Positions 23,672-31,159 of a stretch of DNA of 41,122 nt are shown one piece after another; position 1 is the first letter of the stretch, and every line of letters begins with the position of its first letter. Below the pieces are notes generated by a model. The model did not search any database. It was not told the origin of the DNA and was given only the letters and a program-made list of their open reading frames with translations. Source of the DNA: Acidimicrobiaceae bacterium. Lineage in GTDB: Bacteria; Actinomycetota; Acidimicrobiia; Acidimicrobiales; RAAP-2. The translations under genes and the position numbers were made by a program. The stretch lies in assembly GCA_027306605.1 (NCBI GenBank), contig DAHUZK010000038.1:1-41122 (forward strand), written 5' to 3'.

Positions 23672-24163
23672 TCAGCCGTGGTTGGTCTCCGGCCGCCGCC
23701 AGGGACCCGACCGACCACCCGACTTCTCCCACAGTGTCAGGTGTTCGATCGTCATCGTCCGGTCGGAGGACTTGCACATGTCGTAGACGGTCAGGGCGGC
23801 CACCGAGCAGGCAGTCATCGCCTCCATCTCCACGCCCGTCCGGTCCACCGTCTCGACCTGCGCTTCGACCTCGACGTAGTCGTCACCTATGGAGAAGTTG
23901 ACCCCGATCGACCCGACCAGGACGGGGTGGCACATCGGGATGAGCTCGGCCGTCCGCTTCGCCGCCTGAATCCCGGCGATCCGGGCCGCCGCCAGCACAT
24001 CACCCTTGGTGATCGCGTTGTTGGCCACCTTGGTGGTGGTCTCGGGAAGCATCGAGACCCGGCACCGTGCCAAGGCCCGGCGATGCGTGGGCTCCCGTGG
24101 CGTGACATCGACCATGCGGGCGCCACCGAGCGGGTCGAGATTGGCCAGCATGCGGTCGGACAC
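23672..24163 (-). CDS. moaC: Cyclic pyranopterin monophosphate synthase
   Basis: MoaC converts the MoaA product into cyclic pyranopterin monophosphate in molybdenum cofactor synthesis. The 163-residue protein includes MVDVTPREPTHRRALA, ANNAITKGDVLAAARIAGI, ELIPMCHPV and EMEAMTACSVAALTVYDMCKSSDR, with the catalytic Asp and Lys in YDMCK, all standard for MoaC. GTG 24163 is supported by TAGACT 8 nt upstream. No other moa genes are in the window. It diverges from the FmdB-like gene across 132 bp. Confidence 0.96.
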   Translation of the reverse strand: MSDRMLANLDPLGGARMVDVTPREPTHRRALARCRVSMLPETTTKVANNAITKGDVLAAARIAGIQAAKRTAELIPMCHPVLVGSIGVNFSIGDDYVEVEAQVETVDRTGVEMEAMTACSVAALTVYDMCKSSDRTMTIEHLTLWEKSGGRSGPWRRPETNHG

Positions 24164-24171
24164 GAAGAAGG

Positions 24172-24177
24172 AGTCTA
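24172..24177 (-). promoter_or_regulatory. -10 element TAGACT, leaderless start of moaC
   Basis: On the minus strand TAGACT (24177 to 24172) is followed by CCTTCTTC and the GTG at 24163. Confidence 0.55.
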
Positions 24178-24239
24178 CGACCTGGGGCGACCGCCGACGG
24201 CCGCCGCCGACCGCCGCCGCCCCACTGGCCCCAACCGGA

Positions 24240-24271
24240 TAGACTTGGCAGTCTCAGGTGGTGAGTGCCAA
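24240..24271 (+). promoter_or_regulatory. CIRCE-like HrcA operator overlapping a TAGACT promoter
   Basis: TTGGCAGTC at 24245-24253 and GAGTGCCAA at 24263-24271 flank exactly 9 bp. Consensus CIRCE is TTAGCACTC-N9-GAGTGCTAA; actinobacterial versions often read TTGGCACTC and GAGTGCCAA. The arms pair at all positions except one (G51 for C in the left arm). A -10-like TAGACT (24240-24245) abuts the element, so a bound repressor would cover the transcription start, as at groES promoters. Confidence 0.75.
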
Positions 24272-24295
24272 CGAGTAGCGGACGGAGGGGTTCCT

Positions 24296-24646
24296 TTGCC
24301 GACCTATGAATACGCGTGCACGGATTGCGGGCACCGGCTCGAGGCCGTCCAGAAGTTCTCAGACGAACCGCTGACCGAGTGCCCTGAGTGCGACGGACCC
24401 CTGCGCAAGGTCTACGGCGCCGTGGGCATCGTCCTGAAGGGCAGCGGCTTCTACAAGACCGACTCCCGTGCTGCTTCGGGATCCAACGGCAAAGCCAAGG
24501 CGCCCGACTCTTCCGCCTCCAGCGCCGAGACCCCGTCCTCCGACGGCGGGACCAGCTCGGGTTCTGACTCGACCTCGGGGAGCAGTTCGGGGTCGAACTC
24601 TTCCGCCTCGGATTCACCGGCAAAGACGCCAGCCGCCGCAAGCTGA
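24296..24646 (+). CDS. FmdB-family zinc-ribbon protein, Ruc-like chaperone candidate
   Basis: This 116-residue protein starts with TTG, read as Met, giving MPTYEYACTDCGHRLE. Four cysteines (C8, C11, C29, C32) form the FmdB zinc ribbon in about residues 1-50. The rest, from about residue 55, is a disordered Ser/Gly/Lys/Ala-rich tail. Start TTG 24296 is fixed by GGAGGGG 5 nt upstream and by the conserved opening. In M. tuberculosis an FmdB-family protein of the same plan, Rv0991c (Ruc), is known as a heat-inducible, redox-regulated chaperone. The CIRCE-like operator 25 bp upstream fits that role. Earlier readings of this family as a formamidase regulator rest only on a name. Confidence 0.88.
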   Translation: MPTYEYACTDCGHRLEAVQKFSDEPLTECPECDGPLRKVYGAVGIVLKGSGFYKTDSRAASGSNGKAKAPDSSASSAETPSSDGGTSSGSDSTSGSSSGSNSSASDSPAKTPAAAS

Positions 24647-24681
24647 CCGGCCGGCCCAACCGGCCGGGAAAGCCCGGGACC

Positions 24682-26046
24682 TCAGTCCCCGCTCAGTGCC
24701 ATATCGGCGATGGCGAGGGTCTGCCCCGCCGCCAGGCCCGGGAGCCAGCGCAGGTCCGCCCCGATCTCGACCACCGACTGGAGCATTCGCTGCAGCGTCG
24801 AGGCCACCGTGACCTCACGCACCGGCTGACCGAGCGCACCACGCTCGATCATCAGGCCCTCCGCCCCGACGGAGAAGTCACCGCTGACGGGGTTGACGCC
24901 CGAATGCACCCCGGTGACCGACTGCACGAAGAGCCCGTCCCCCACCGCGGCCAGGATGTCGCTCTGACCCTTATTCCCTGGGGACAACACCAGAGCCCGG
25001 CACCCGGCCGATGGGGTCCCGGCGAAACCGCCGCGCACCGCCGAGCCGGTTGACACCGCGCCGGCCCGCCGTGCCGAAACGGTGTCGAAGACGAACATCC
25101 GGAGGAACCCGTCCGAAATCAGGACATTGCGCCTGCAGGCAAGCCCTTCCCCGTCATGTGACGCCGCACCGTACGCCCTGGCGTCCGTCGGGTCATCGAC
25201 AAGCGTAATGCTCGAAGCGGCCACCGACTCACCGATGCGGCCGGCGAAGAAGGAGCGGCCCTTCACGACCGCCTCGCCCGACAGCGCGCTGGCCACCACG
25301 CTGAGCAACGTCGACACGACGCGAGGGTCGAAGACCACCGTGCAGTGTGCCGAGCGTGCCTTCTGCGCACCGATCATCCGCGTTGCCCGGAGGACCGCGT
25401 CGTCCATGGCCTCGTCGGGCACCAGACCACCCGGGCCGCGCGCGACAGTGAAGCCGGCGCCCGTCTGCGTGTCCGCCCCCTCGCCGACGATCGCGTCGAC
25501 CGACAGGAACGCGTTGGTCCTCCGGCGGAACGACGAGATTCCCGTCGTCGTGGCCAGCGCCACCTCCACGCGACTGTCGCTGTAGTCGGCGGAGGACACC
25601 TGGCGCACCCGCGGGTCCGCTCCACGGGTCGCACGCTCGAGTTCGACCGCCAAGGCCACCTTCTTCTCGATCGGCGTCGACGTGACCCCGTCGTCCCAGA
25701 GGTCCAGCTCCACCGCGTGCACGCCGTCGGGCTCGGCCAGCACCACATCGGGATCAGGCGTCGCGAATCGGGCATTGTCGCGGGCGTCGGCCAAGGTCGC
25801 TGCTATGACCGCCGGATCGAGCGAGCCGGCCCACGCAAATCCGACCTGGCTGCCGGAATCCTCGCCACCACGGAGGAGCACACGGATACCCACACCGGAC
25901 GAGTCGGCCGACGTGAGTGACTCCACCTCGCCCTCGTAGGCACGCACCTCGGTGTCGGTCCCGCGCGTCACATAGACCTCCAGGCCCTCGCCCGGCCCGG
26001 CCTGGGCGACGACCGAATCCGCCAGGCTCTGCAGGTCGTCGCTCAC
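24682..26046 (-). CDS. pmbA: TldE/PmbA family metallopeptidase subunit
   Basis: This 454-residue protein carries the PmbA/TldE layout: an N-terminal half with EVYVTRGTDTEVRAYEGEVESLTSADSSGVGIRV, and a C-terminal half with VVFDPRVVSTLLSVVASALSGEAVVKGRSF and GYL-less VLISDGFLRMFVFDTVSARRAG. TldE lacks the zinc-binding HExxxH and acts with TldD, which supplies the active site; together they trim small peptides, for example modified peptide precursors or antitoxins. GTG 26046 overlaps the tldD stop (GTGA), so the pair is co-translated. The frame runs open further upstream but is antisense-like inside tldD. Confidence 0.9.
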   Translation of the reverse strand: MSDDLQSLADSVVAQAGPGEGLEVYVTRGTDTEVRAYEGEVESLTSADSSGVGIRVLLRGGEDSGSQVGFAWAGSLDPAVIAATLADARDNARFATPDPDVVLAEPDGVHAVELDLWDDGVTSTPIEKKVALAVELERATRGADPRVRQVSSADYSDSRVEVALATTTGISSFRRRTNAFLSVDAIVGEGADTQTGAGFTVARGPGGLVPDEAMDDAVLRATRMIGAQKARSAHCTVVFDPRVVSTLLSVVASALSGEAVVKGRSFFAGRIGESVAASSITLVDDPTDARAYGAASHDGEGLACRRNVLISDGFLRMFVFDTVSARRAGAVSTGSAVRGGFAGTPSAGCRALVLSPGNKGQSDILAAVGDGLFVQSVTGVHSGVNPVSGDFSVGAEGLMIERGALGQPVREVTVASTLQRMLQSVVEIGADLRWLPGLAAGQTLAIADMALSGD

Positions 26047-27440
26047 GCGGTGCCGCCGAGGGTGACGCCGGTGATGCGCAGGGTCGCCTGCCCGCACCCG
26101 ACCGGCACGCTCTGGCCGTCCTTGCCGCACGTGCCCGGCGTCATGTCGAAGTCGGTGGCCACCGCATCGATACGACGCAGCACCTCCGGCCCGTTCCCGA
26201 TCAGATTGGCGTCGCGCAACGGTTCGGTGATGCGACCGTTCTCGATCAGGTAGGCCTCGGTCGTCCCGAAGACGAAGTCGCCCGTCGCGGTGTTGACCTG
26301 TCCACCACCGAGCTTCTTCACGTAGACACCAGAGGGCGTCTGGGCGATGATCTCGTCGGGATCCTCCTGGCCGGCCAACAGATAGGTGTTCGTCATGCGC
26401 ACCATCGGCAGGTGCTGATAGCTCTGGCGACGGCCGTTTCCCGACGACGTGCGGCCCTCTTTGCGAGCCCGCAGCCAGTCCCACATGTAATCGGTCAGCA
26501 CCCCGTTCTCGATCAGGACGTTTCGTGCCGGCTCATGCCCTTCGTCGTCGACGGCGAAGTTGCCCCACTCTCCGAGGACGGTACCGTCGTCCACGAGGGT
26601 CACCAGGGGGCTCGCCACTGCCTCACCGACGCGACCGGTGTAGACGGACGCATTCTTCACGATGTGGTCCGCCTCGAGCCCGTGGCCGCAGGCCTCGTGG
26701 AAGAGGATGCCGCCACTGCCCCCGGCCAGCACGATCGGCACCTCACCCGAAGGTGCCGGGCGCGCCGACAGTTTCGTCAAGGCCCGCGTCGCCGCCACCC
26801 GTGCCAGATCCTCCACCCGATGACGTTCGAAGATCTCGTACCCTTCGGTGCGGGCCAACGACTCGTAACCCGTCTGCATCCCGGTGTCGCCGTTGGCCAC
26901 GCACGTCACGTTGAAACGCGTCCGGATCTGGTCGTCCTGGGCGAAGAGGCCCTCGGAGTTGGCGATGAGGACGCGGCGCCGGCTGTCCCCGCATCCGACC
27001 ATCACCTGCCCGATGGCTCCGCCGGCCGACCGGGCTGCATCGTCGGCCCGGGTCAGGAGCTCGAGCTTGCGCCCCTTGTCGACTCTGTCGGGTGGGGTGC
27101 GGTCGCCCCGGCCGTGCGCCGCCAAGGGCTCGAGCGCCACGGTGCGCACGCCACCGTCGCCCTGACGGGCCACCGCGGCAGCGGCACGAGCAGCCGCCAG
27201 GAGCCCCGCCTCTGACAGGTCGGCCGTGTGAGCGAACCCGGTCGTCTCGCCGTCGACCACCCGGATCCCGGCCCCTCGTGAGCGGCCGGACGACAACTCC
27301 TCGATCTTGCGATCGTCGAGCATGGCGCCCGCCGTGACCGCGTCCTCGGCGAAGACCTCGGCCATGTCTCCCCCGCCGGCCAAGGCGGAGGAGAGCACGC
27401 GTTCGAGCACGTCAGGTTCGATGAGGGCGGTGTCGGGCAC
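26043..27440 (-). CDS. tldD: TldD family zinc metallopeptidase
   Basis: This 465-residue protein is the catalytic partner of PmbA. The zinc motif is visible in GGILFHEACGHGLEADHI (HEACGH with a following Asp), and the further family marks are SGVYVKKLGGGQVNTATGDFVFGTTEAYLIENG and DMTPGTCGKDGQSVPVGCGQ near the end. GTG 27440 was chosen because TACGAT lies 6 nt upstream and the upstream frame is not TldD-like. Its promoter overlaps that of the divergent thioesterase gene. Substrates are not inferable; no RiPP precursor is seen beside the pair. Confidence 0.93.
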   Translation of the reverse strand: MPDTALIEPDVLERVLSSALAGGGDMAEVFAEDAVTAGAMLDDRKIEELSSGRSRGAGIRVVDGETTGFAHTADLSEAGLLAAARAAAAVARQGDGGVRTVALEPLAAHGRGDRTPPDRVDKGRKLELLTRADDAARSAGGAIGQVMVGCGDSRRRVLIANSEGLFAQDDQIRTRFNVTCVANGDTGMQTGYESLARTEGYEIFERHRVEDLARVAATRALTKLSARPAPSGEVPIVLAGGSGGILFHEACGHGLEADHIVKNASVYTGRVGEAVASPLVTLVDDGTVLGEWGNFAVDDEGHEPARNVLIENGVLTDYMWDWLRARKEGRTSSGNGRRQSYQHLPMVRMTNTYLLAGQEDPDEIIAQTPSGVYVKKLGGGQVNTATGDFVFGTTEAYLIENGRITEPLRDANLIGNGPEVLRRIDAVATDFDMTPGTCGKDGQSVPVGCGQATLRITGVTLGGTA

Positions 27441-27445
27441 GGCGG

Positions 27446-27452
27446 TATCGTA
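27446..27452. promoter_or_regulatory. Symmetrical bidirectional -10 (TATCGTA) for tldD and thioesterase
   Basis: On the plus strand TATCGT (27446-27451) is 7 nt before GTG 27459. On the minus strand TACGAT (27452-27447) is 6 nt before GTG 27440. The two hexamers share five base pairs, so one motif serves both divergent leaderless genes. Confidence 0.6.
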
Positions 27453-27458
27453 ATCGTC

Positions 27459-27896
27459 GTGCCCGGCGATCCATCCTCCAGCACCGGGGCCGCAGCCGGT
27501 CACGGGCCGCACGCCGGGCTGAGCGCCCAGCTCGAGCTCACCGTCGCCGACGACGACACCGCCGACCACTTCCGCTCGGGCGACGTGCCGGTGCTCGCCA
27601 CGCCCCGCCTCATCGCTCTCTGCGAGGAGGCGACCTGCCGTGCCACCGACGGTCATCTGATGGAGACCCAGTCGAGCGTGGCCACCCGGGTGCAATTCGA
27701 CCATCTCGCCCCCGTGGCGATCGGATCGGTCGTGCTGGCCGAGGCAACGCTGGTCAAGGTCGAGGGACGCCGACTCGTCTTCACCGTGTCGGCTGCCCGG
27801 CTCGAGGACGACGGTGGTGGGCTCGTGGGCGCCGGCCGGGTCACCCGCGTCGTCGTCGACCGGGCCACGTTCCTGGCCAAATCGGGCACGCCCTGA
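27459..27896 (+). CDS. Hotdog-fold thioesterase, FlK-like
   Basis: This 145-residue protein resembles the fluoroacetyl-CoA thioesterase group of hotdog enzymes: DVPVLATPRLIALCEEATCRAT, then SSVATRVQFDHLAPVAIGSVVLAEATL. T48, E56 and H82 fall at the spacing of the FlK catalytic triad (Thr42, Glu50, His76). Most actinobacterial members are of unknown substrate and probably hydrolyse small acyl-CoAs, so fluoroacetate detoxification should not be assumed. GTG 27459 is supported by the TATCGT hexamer. The MFS gene follows directly, with its possible CTG start overlapping this stop. Confidence 0.8.
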   Translation: MPGDPSSSTGAAAGHGPHAGLSAQLELTVADDDTADHFRSGDVPVLATPRLIALCEEATCRATDGHLMETQSSVATRVQFDHLAPVAIGSVVLAEATLVKVEGRRLVFTVSAARLEDDGGGLVGAGRVTRVVVDRATFLAKSGTP

Positions 27897-27955
27897 GCAC
27901 CTCGCCCGCCCCGATCTCGGCCGGGCGCCCACGACTCCTCGCCGGCGCAGGACCG

Positions 27956-29101
27956 GTGGTCGCGGCCTTCGCCACCTTCGGCCTCTTCTGGGGAAGCTGG
28001 GCCGTGATGCTGTTCGACATCCAGCGCGCCTTCGCCCTCGACGACGCCCAGCTCGGCCTCCTGTTGGCGGTGGCCATCGCCGTGGCCGGTGCGTCGAGCG
28101 CCGTGATGGCGCACTACTGCGACCGGGTCGGGGCGCGTCGCCTGCTTTGGCTGGCGATGATCGCCTGGTCCGTCCTGTTGTGCGTCCTGGCCCTCATGCA
28201 CCAGAAGTGGGCGTTCGCCGTCGTGCTGGTCGTGACCGAGGTGGCCGGAGGCGCCATCGACACGGCGATGAACGCCGAGGCCTCGCACCGCCTGGTCGAC
28301 CATCCCTCCGTCCTCGTGCGGCTGCACGCGCTGTTCAACTCCGGGGCGCTGGCCGGGGCCGCCGTCGCCGGGCTGCTGATCCATGCCGGCGTGAACTGGC
28401 GCTGGATCTGGCCAGGCATCGCCCTCGTCGCCCTGGGCGTCGGGGTGTGGGCCGCCGCATCCGATTCCGGCACGCCCCTCGCGGCGGCCTCACCCGATGC
28501 CGCCGGACCGGAGACGTCACACCCCCTGCGTCGATTGCGACGCGAGGGTTTGCTGCTGCTGCTGCTCGTGTTCGCCCTGGCCGAGATCACCGAGGGTGGG
28601 GTGGACACGTGGGGCGTGCTGTACCTGAGGAACCACCTGGCGACAGGGGTCTTGCTCGGCGCGGGTGCGTACGTGGTGGGGCAGGCGGTGGCGGCCACGA
28701 CCCGTGGCGCGGGCGGCCCGCTGCTGGGACGGCTGGGAAGCCGTCGGGCGCTGATCGTCGGCGGCTGCGTGGCCGGCGGCGGCATCCTCCTCGAGTCCCT
28801 CACGTCGCTGTCGGGGCTGGCGGCCCTCGGCCTGGCACTGGGCGCCGGCGGGGCTTCCCTGTTCTGGCCCTTGGTGATGAGCACGGTGAGCAAGCAGGCG
28901 AGCCAGGTCGTGAGCGCCGTCGGTGCCTTCACGGCCGCCGGATACGTGGGCTGGGTGGCCGGCGCCCCGATCGTCGGCTGGATCTCGCAGACCCTCGGAC
29001 CGGCACGGGGCCTGCAGGTGCTGGCGGTGGCCGCTTTCGCCGTGGCCGGATGCACGCTGCTGAGCCCCGTACGCCGCTCTGCGGACGGGCCCAGCGGGTA
29101 G
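27956..29101 (+). CDS. Major facilitator superfamily transporter
   Basis: This membrane protein of at least 381 residues has twelve probable helices, with an MFS cytoplasmic loop after helix 2 (HYCDRVGARRLLW) and the symmetrical loop GPLLGRLGSRRALIVGG in the second half. It belongs broadly to sugar/drug efflux-like carriers, and no substrate is inferable. GTG 27956 places the start inside the first helix with almost no N-terminal tail. A CTG at 27893 in frame would add 21 residues (LSTSPAPISAGRPRLLAGAGP) and overlap the thioesterase TGA, which looks more natural. The dxs gene starts 16 bp after the stop. Confidence 0.85.
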   Translation: MVAAFATFGLFWGSWAVMLFDIQRAFALDDAQLGLLLAVAIAVAGASSAVMAHYCDRVGARRLLWLAMIAWSVLLCVLALMHQKWAFAVVLVVTEVAGGAIDTAMNAEASHRLVDHPSVLVRLHALFNSGALAGAAVAGLLIHAGVNWRWIWPGIALVALGVGVWAAASDSGTPLAAASPDAAGPETSHPLRRLRREGLLLLLLVFALAEITEGGVDTWGVLYLRNHLATGVLLGAGAYVVGQAVAATTRGAGGPLLGRLGSRRALIVGGCVAGGGILLESLTSLSGLAALGLALGAGGASLFWPLVMSTVSKQASQVVSAVGAFTAAGYVGWVAGAPIVGWISQTLGPARGLQVLAVAAFAVAGCTLLSPVRRSADGPSG

Positions 29102-29116
29102 CGTGGGGGGACCACC

Positions 29117-31120
29117 ATGCTCTTGCCGCGTATCGAGACGCCCGCCGACGTCAAGGACCTCAGCCACGAGGAGCTCGAGCAGCTCTGCGCCGAGATCCGG
29201 ACGTTCATCGTCGAGACCGTGACGACGACGGGCGGGCATCTCGGGTCGAACCTGGGCGCGGTGGAGCTGACGCTCGCCCTGCACCGGGTCTTCGACTCGC
29301 CCCGCGACGTCATCCTCTGGGACACGGGCCATCAGGCCTACGTGCACAAGCTCCTGACCGGCCGGCGGTACGGCTTCAAGAACCTGCGCATGGCCGGGGG
29401 CATGAGCGGGTACCCGAACCGAGCCGAGTCCGAGCACGACTGGATCGAGAACAGCCATGCGTCGACGGCGCTGTCGTACGCGCACGGGATCGCCTCGGGT
29501 TTCGCCCTGAGGGAGATCGACGGCGAACGACGGGTGGTGGCCGTCGTCGGCGACGGCGCGCTGACCGGCGGGATGGCCTACGAGGCGCTGAACAATCTCG
29601 GGCACTCGGGTCGCCGGGTGGTCATCGTCCTGAACGACAATGGACGGTCCTATGCCCCGACCGTGTCGCAGCTCTCGCAGTCGCTGACCTCGCTTCGGCT
29701 CAACCCCACGTACATGGCGGCCCGGGAACGGTTGCGCATACGGCTGAGGGAGCTGCCGGCCTTCGGTGGGCTGGCCTATTCCAGCGTCCACTCGGTGACC
29801 AGCGCCATCCGCGAGATGGTGGCCCCGCACACCTTCTTCGAGGCACTGGGGGTGCGCTACGCCGGACCCATCGACGGGCACGACATCGAGCACATGGAGC
29901 AGGCATTCACGCACGCCGCCGAGTGGGACGGGCCCATCGTCGTGCACGTGCTGACCCAAAAGGGCCGCGGCTATGCGCCGGCGGAGGAGGACGAGGTCCA
30001 GCGCCTGCACGACGTGAAAGCGACGCCACCGGTGGTGCTCGAGAACACGGTGGGGAGTTCAGCCGGTCTGGCGGTCGGAGGGTCGGCCGGATCCGACAGC
30101 GGGGGCGTCGCCGTGCCGGGGTCGGTGCCCGAGACAGAGGTGGACGGCCTTCCGCAGCGGGCCGCGACCTACACCGATGCCTTTTCGCGGGCTTTGCTGG
30201 CAGCCGCCGAGGAGGACCAGCGGGTGGTGGCTCTGACCGCGGCCATGCCCGGGCCGACCGGCCTCCTGCCCTTCCAAGCGAGGTTCCCGGACCGCTTCTT
30301 CGACGTCGGGATCGCCGAGCAGCACGAAGTGACGGCTGCGGCCGGGATGGCGATGGCCGGTCTGCGCCCGGTCGTTGCGGTGTACTCGACATTCTTCTCA
30401 CGCGCTTTCGATCAGGCCAATCTCGACGTGGGTCTGCACGGATGCCCGGTCGTGTTCGTGTTGGACCGCGCCGGGATCACGGGCGACGACGGTCCGAGCC
30501 ACCACGGCATCCTCGACATCTCGTTGGCACTCTCAATTCCTGGCATGACGGTGTTCGCACCGTCGTCCGCCGAAGAGGTCGAACCGATGCTGCGAGCCGC
30601 ACTCGAACTGTCGGGTCCGTCGACCATCCGGATGCCCAAGACCGCGCCACGCCATGTCGATCCGTCCGACGTCGGTTCAGGTCTCGAGGCGCGGCGCCTC
30701 CGCGAGGGCGACGGGTCGGTGTGCCTGCTCGCCGTGGGCAAGGCCGTGGGCTCGTGCCTGGCTGCCGCCGAGGAACTGGCCGCCCACGGGGTGGAGTCCA
30801 CCGTGTGGGACGTGCGAGTCGTCTCGCCCCCCGACGTGGCCATGCTGGCCGACGCGGCACGGCACCGGCTGGTCGTCACGGTGGAGGACGGTGTCCGTCA
30901 CGGTGGCGCGGGCGCCTTCCTGGTCGAGGCGATGGCGGCGCACGTGGAGTCGGAGTCGTTGCCGCTGCCGGCGATCCGTATCCTGGGGGTGCCCCGCCAG
31001 TATCTGGCGCAGGGGAAAGCAGATGACATCCTGACCAGCCTCGGACTGGACGGAACCGGCGTCGCCGAGAGCGTGCGCAGGGCGAGGCTCGACGTACCGG
31101 CCGAGCCGCCGCCGCACTGA
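29117..31120 (+). CDS. dxs: 1-deoxy-D-xylulose-5-phosphate synthase
   Basis: DXS condenses pyruvate and glyceraldehyde 3-phosphate, the first step of the MEP isoprenoid pathway, using thiamine diphosphate. The 667-residue protein has DTGHQAYVHKLLTGR, the ThDP motif VGDGALTGGMAYEALNN, NDNGRSYAPTVSQLS, GPIDGHD, and in the second domain DVGIAEQHEVTAAAGMA and DRAGITGDDGPSHHGILD. Between the domains, about residues 300-350, there is a Gly/Ser/Val-rich linker of the length usual for actinobacterial DXS. The ATG at 29117 follows GGGGGGA, and TAGCGT at 29099-29104 would start transcription in the same short gap. Only this step of the pathway is in view. Confidence 0.96.
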   Translation: MLLPRIETPADVKDLSHEELEQLCAEIRTFIVETVTTTGGHLGSNLGAVELTLALHRVFDSPRDVILWDTGHQAYVHKLLTGRRYGFKNLRMAGGMSGYPNRAESEHDWIENSHASTALSYAHGIASGFALREIDGERRVVAVVGDGALTGGMAYEALNNLGHSGRRVVIVLNDNGRSYAPTVSQLSQSLTSLRLNPTYMAARERLRIRLRELPAFGGLAYSSVHSVTSAIREMVAPHTFFEALGVRYAGPIDGHDIEHMEQAFTHAAEWDGPIVVHVLTQKGRGYAPAEEDEVQRLHDVKATPPVVLENTVGSSAGLAVGGSAGSDSGGVAVPGSVPETEVDGLPQRAATYTDAFSRALLAAAEEDQRVVALTAAMPGPTGLLPFQARFPDRFFDVGIAEQHEVTAAAGMAMAGLRPVVAVYSTFFSRAFDQANLDVGLHGCPVVFVLDRAGITGDDGPSHHGILDISLALSIPGMTVFAPSSAEEVEPMLRAALELSGPSTIRMPKTAPRHVDPSDVGSGLEARRLREGDGSVCLLAVGKAVGSCLAAAEELAAHGVESTVWDVRVVSPPDVAMLADAARHRLVVTVEDGVRHGGAGAFLVEAMAAHVESESLPLPAIRILGVPRQYLAQGKADDILTSLGLDGTGVAESVRRARLDVPAEPPPH

Positions 31121-31159
31121 ATCATCAGCCGGTTCGCCGTCCAGGGCGGGGCTTCACCC

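Noticed and set aside
23642..24295. Upstream extension of the FmdB frame to 23642
   Set aside because: It is antisense to moaC and crosses the CIRCE element; the TTG at 24296 gives the conserved MPTYEYAC opening and has a strong ribosome site.
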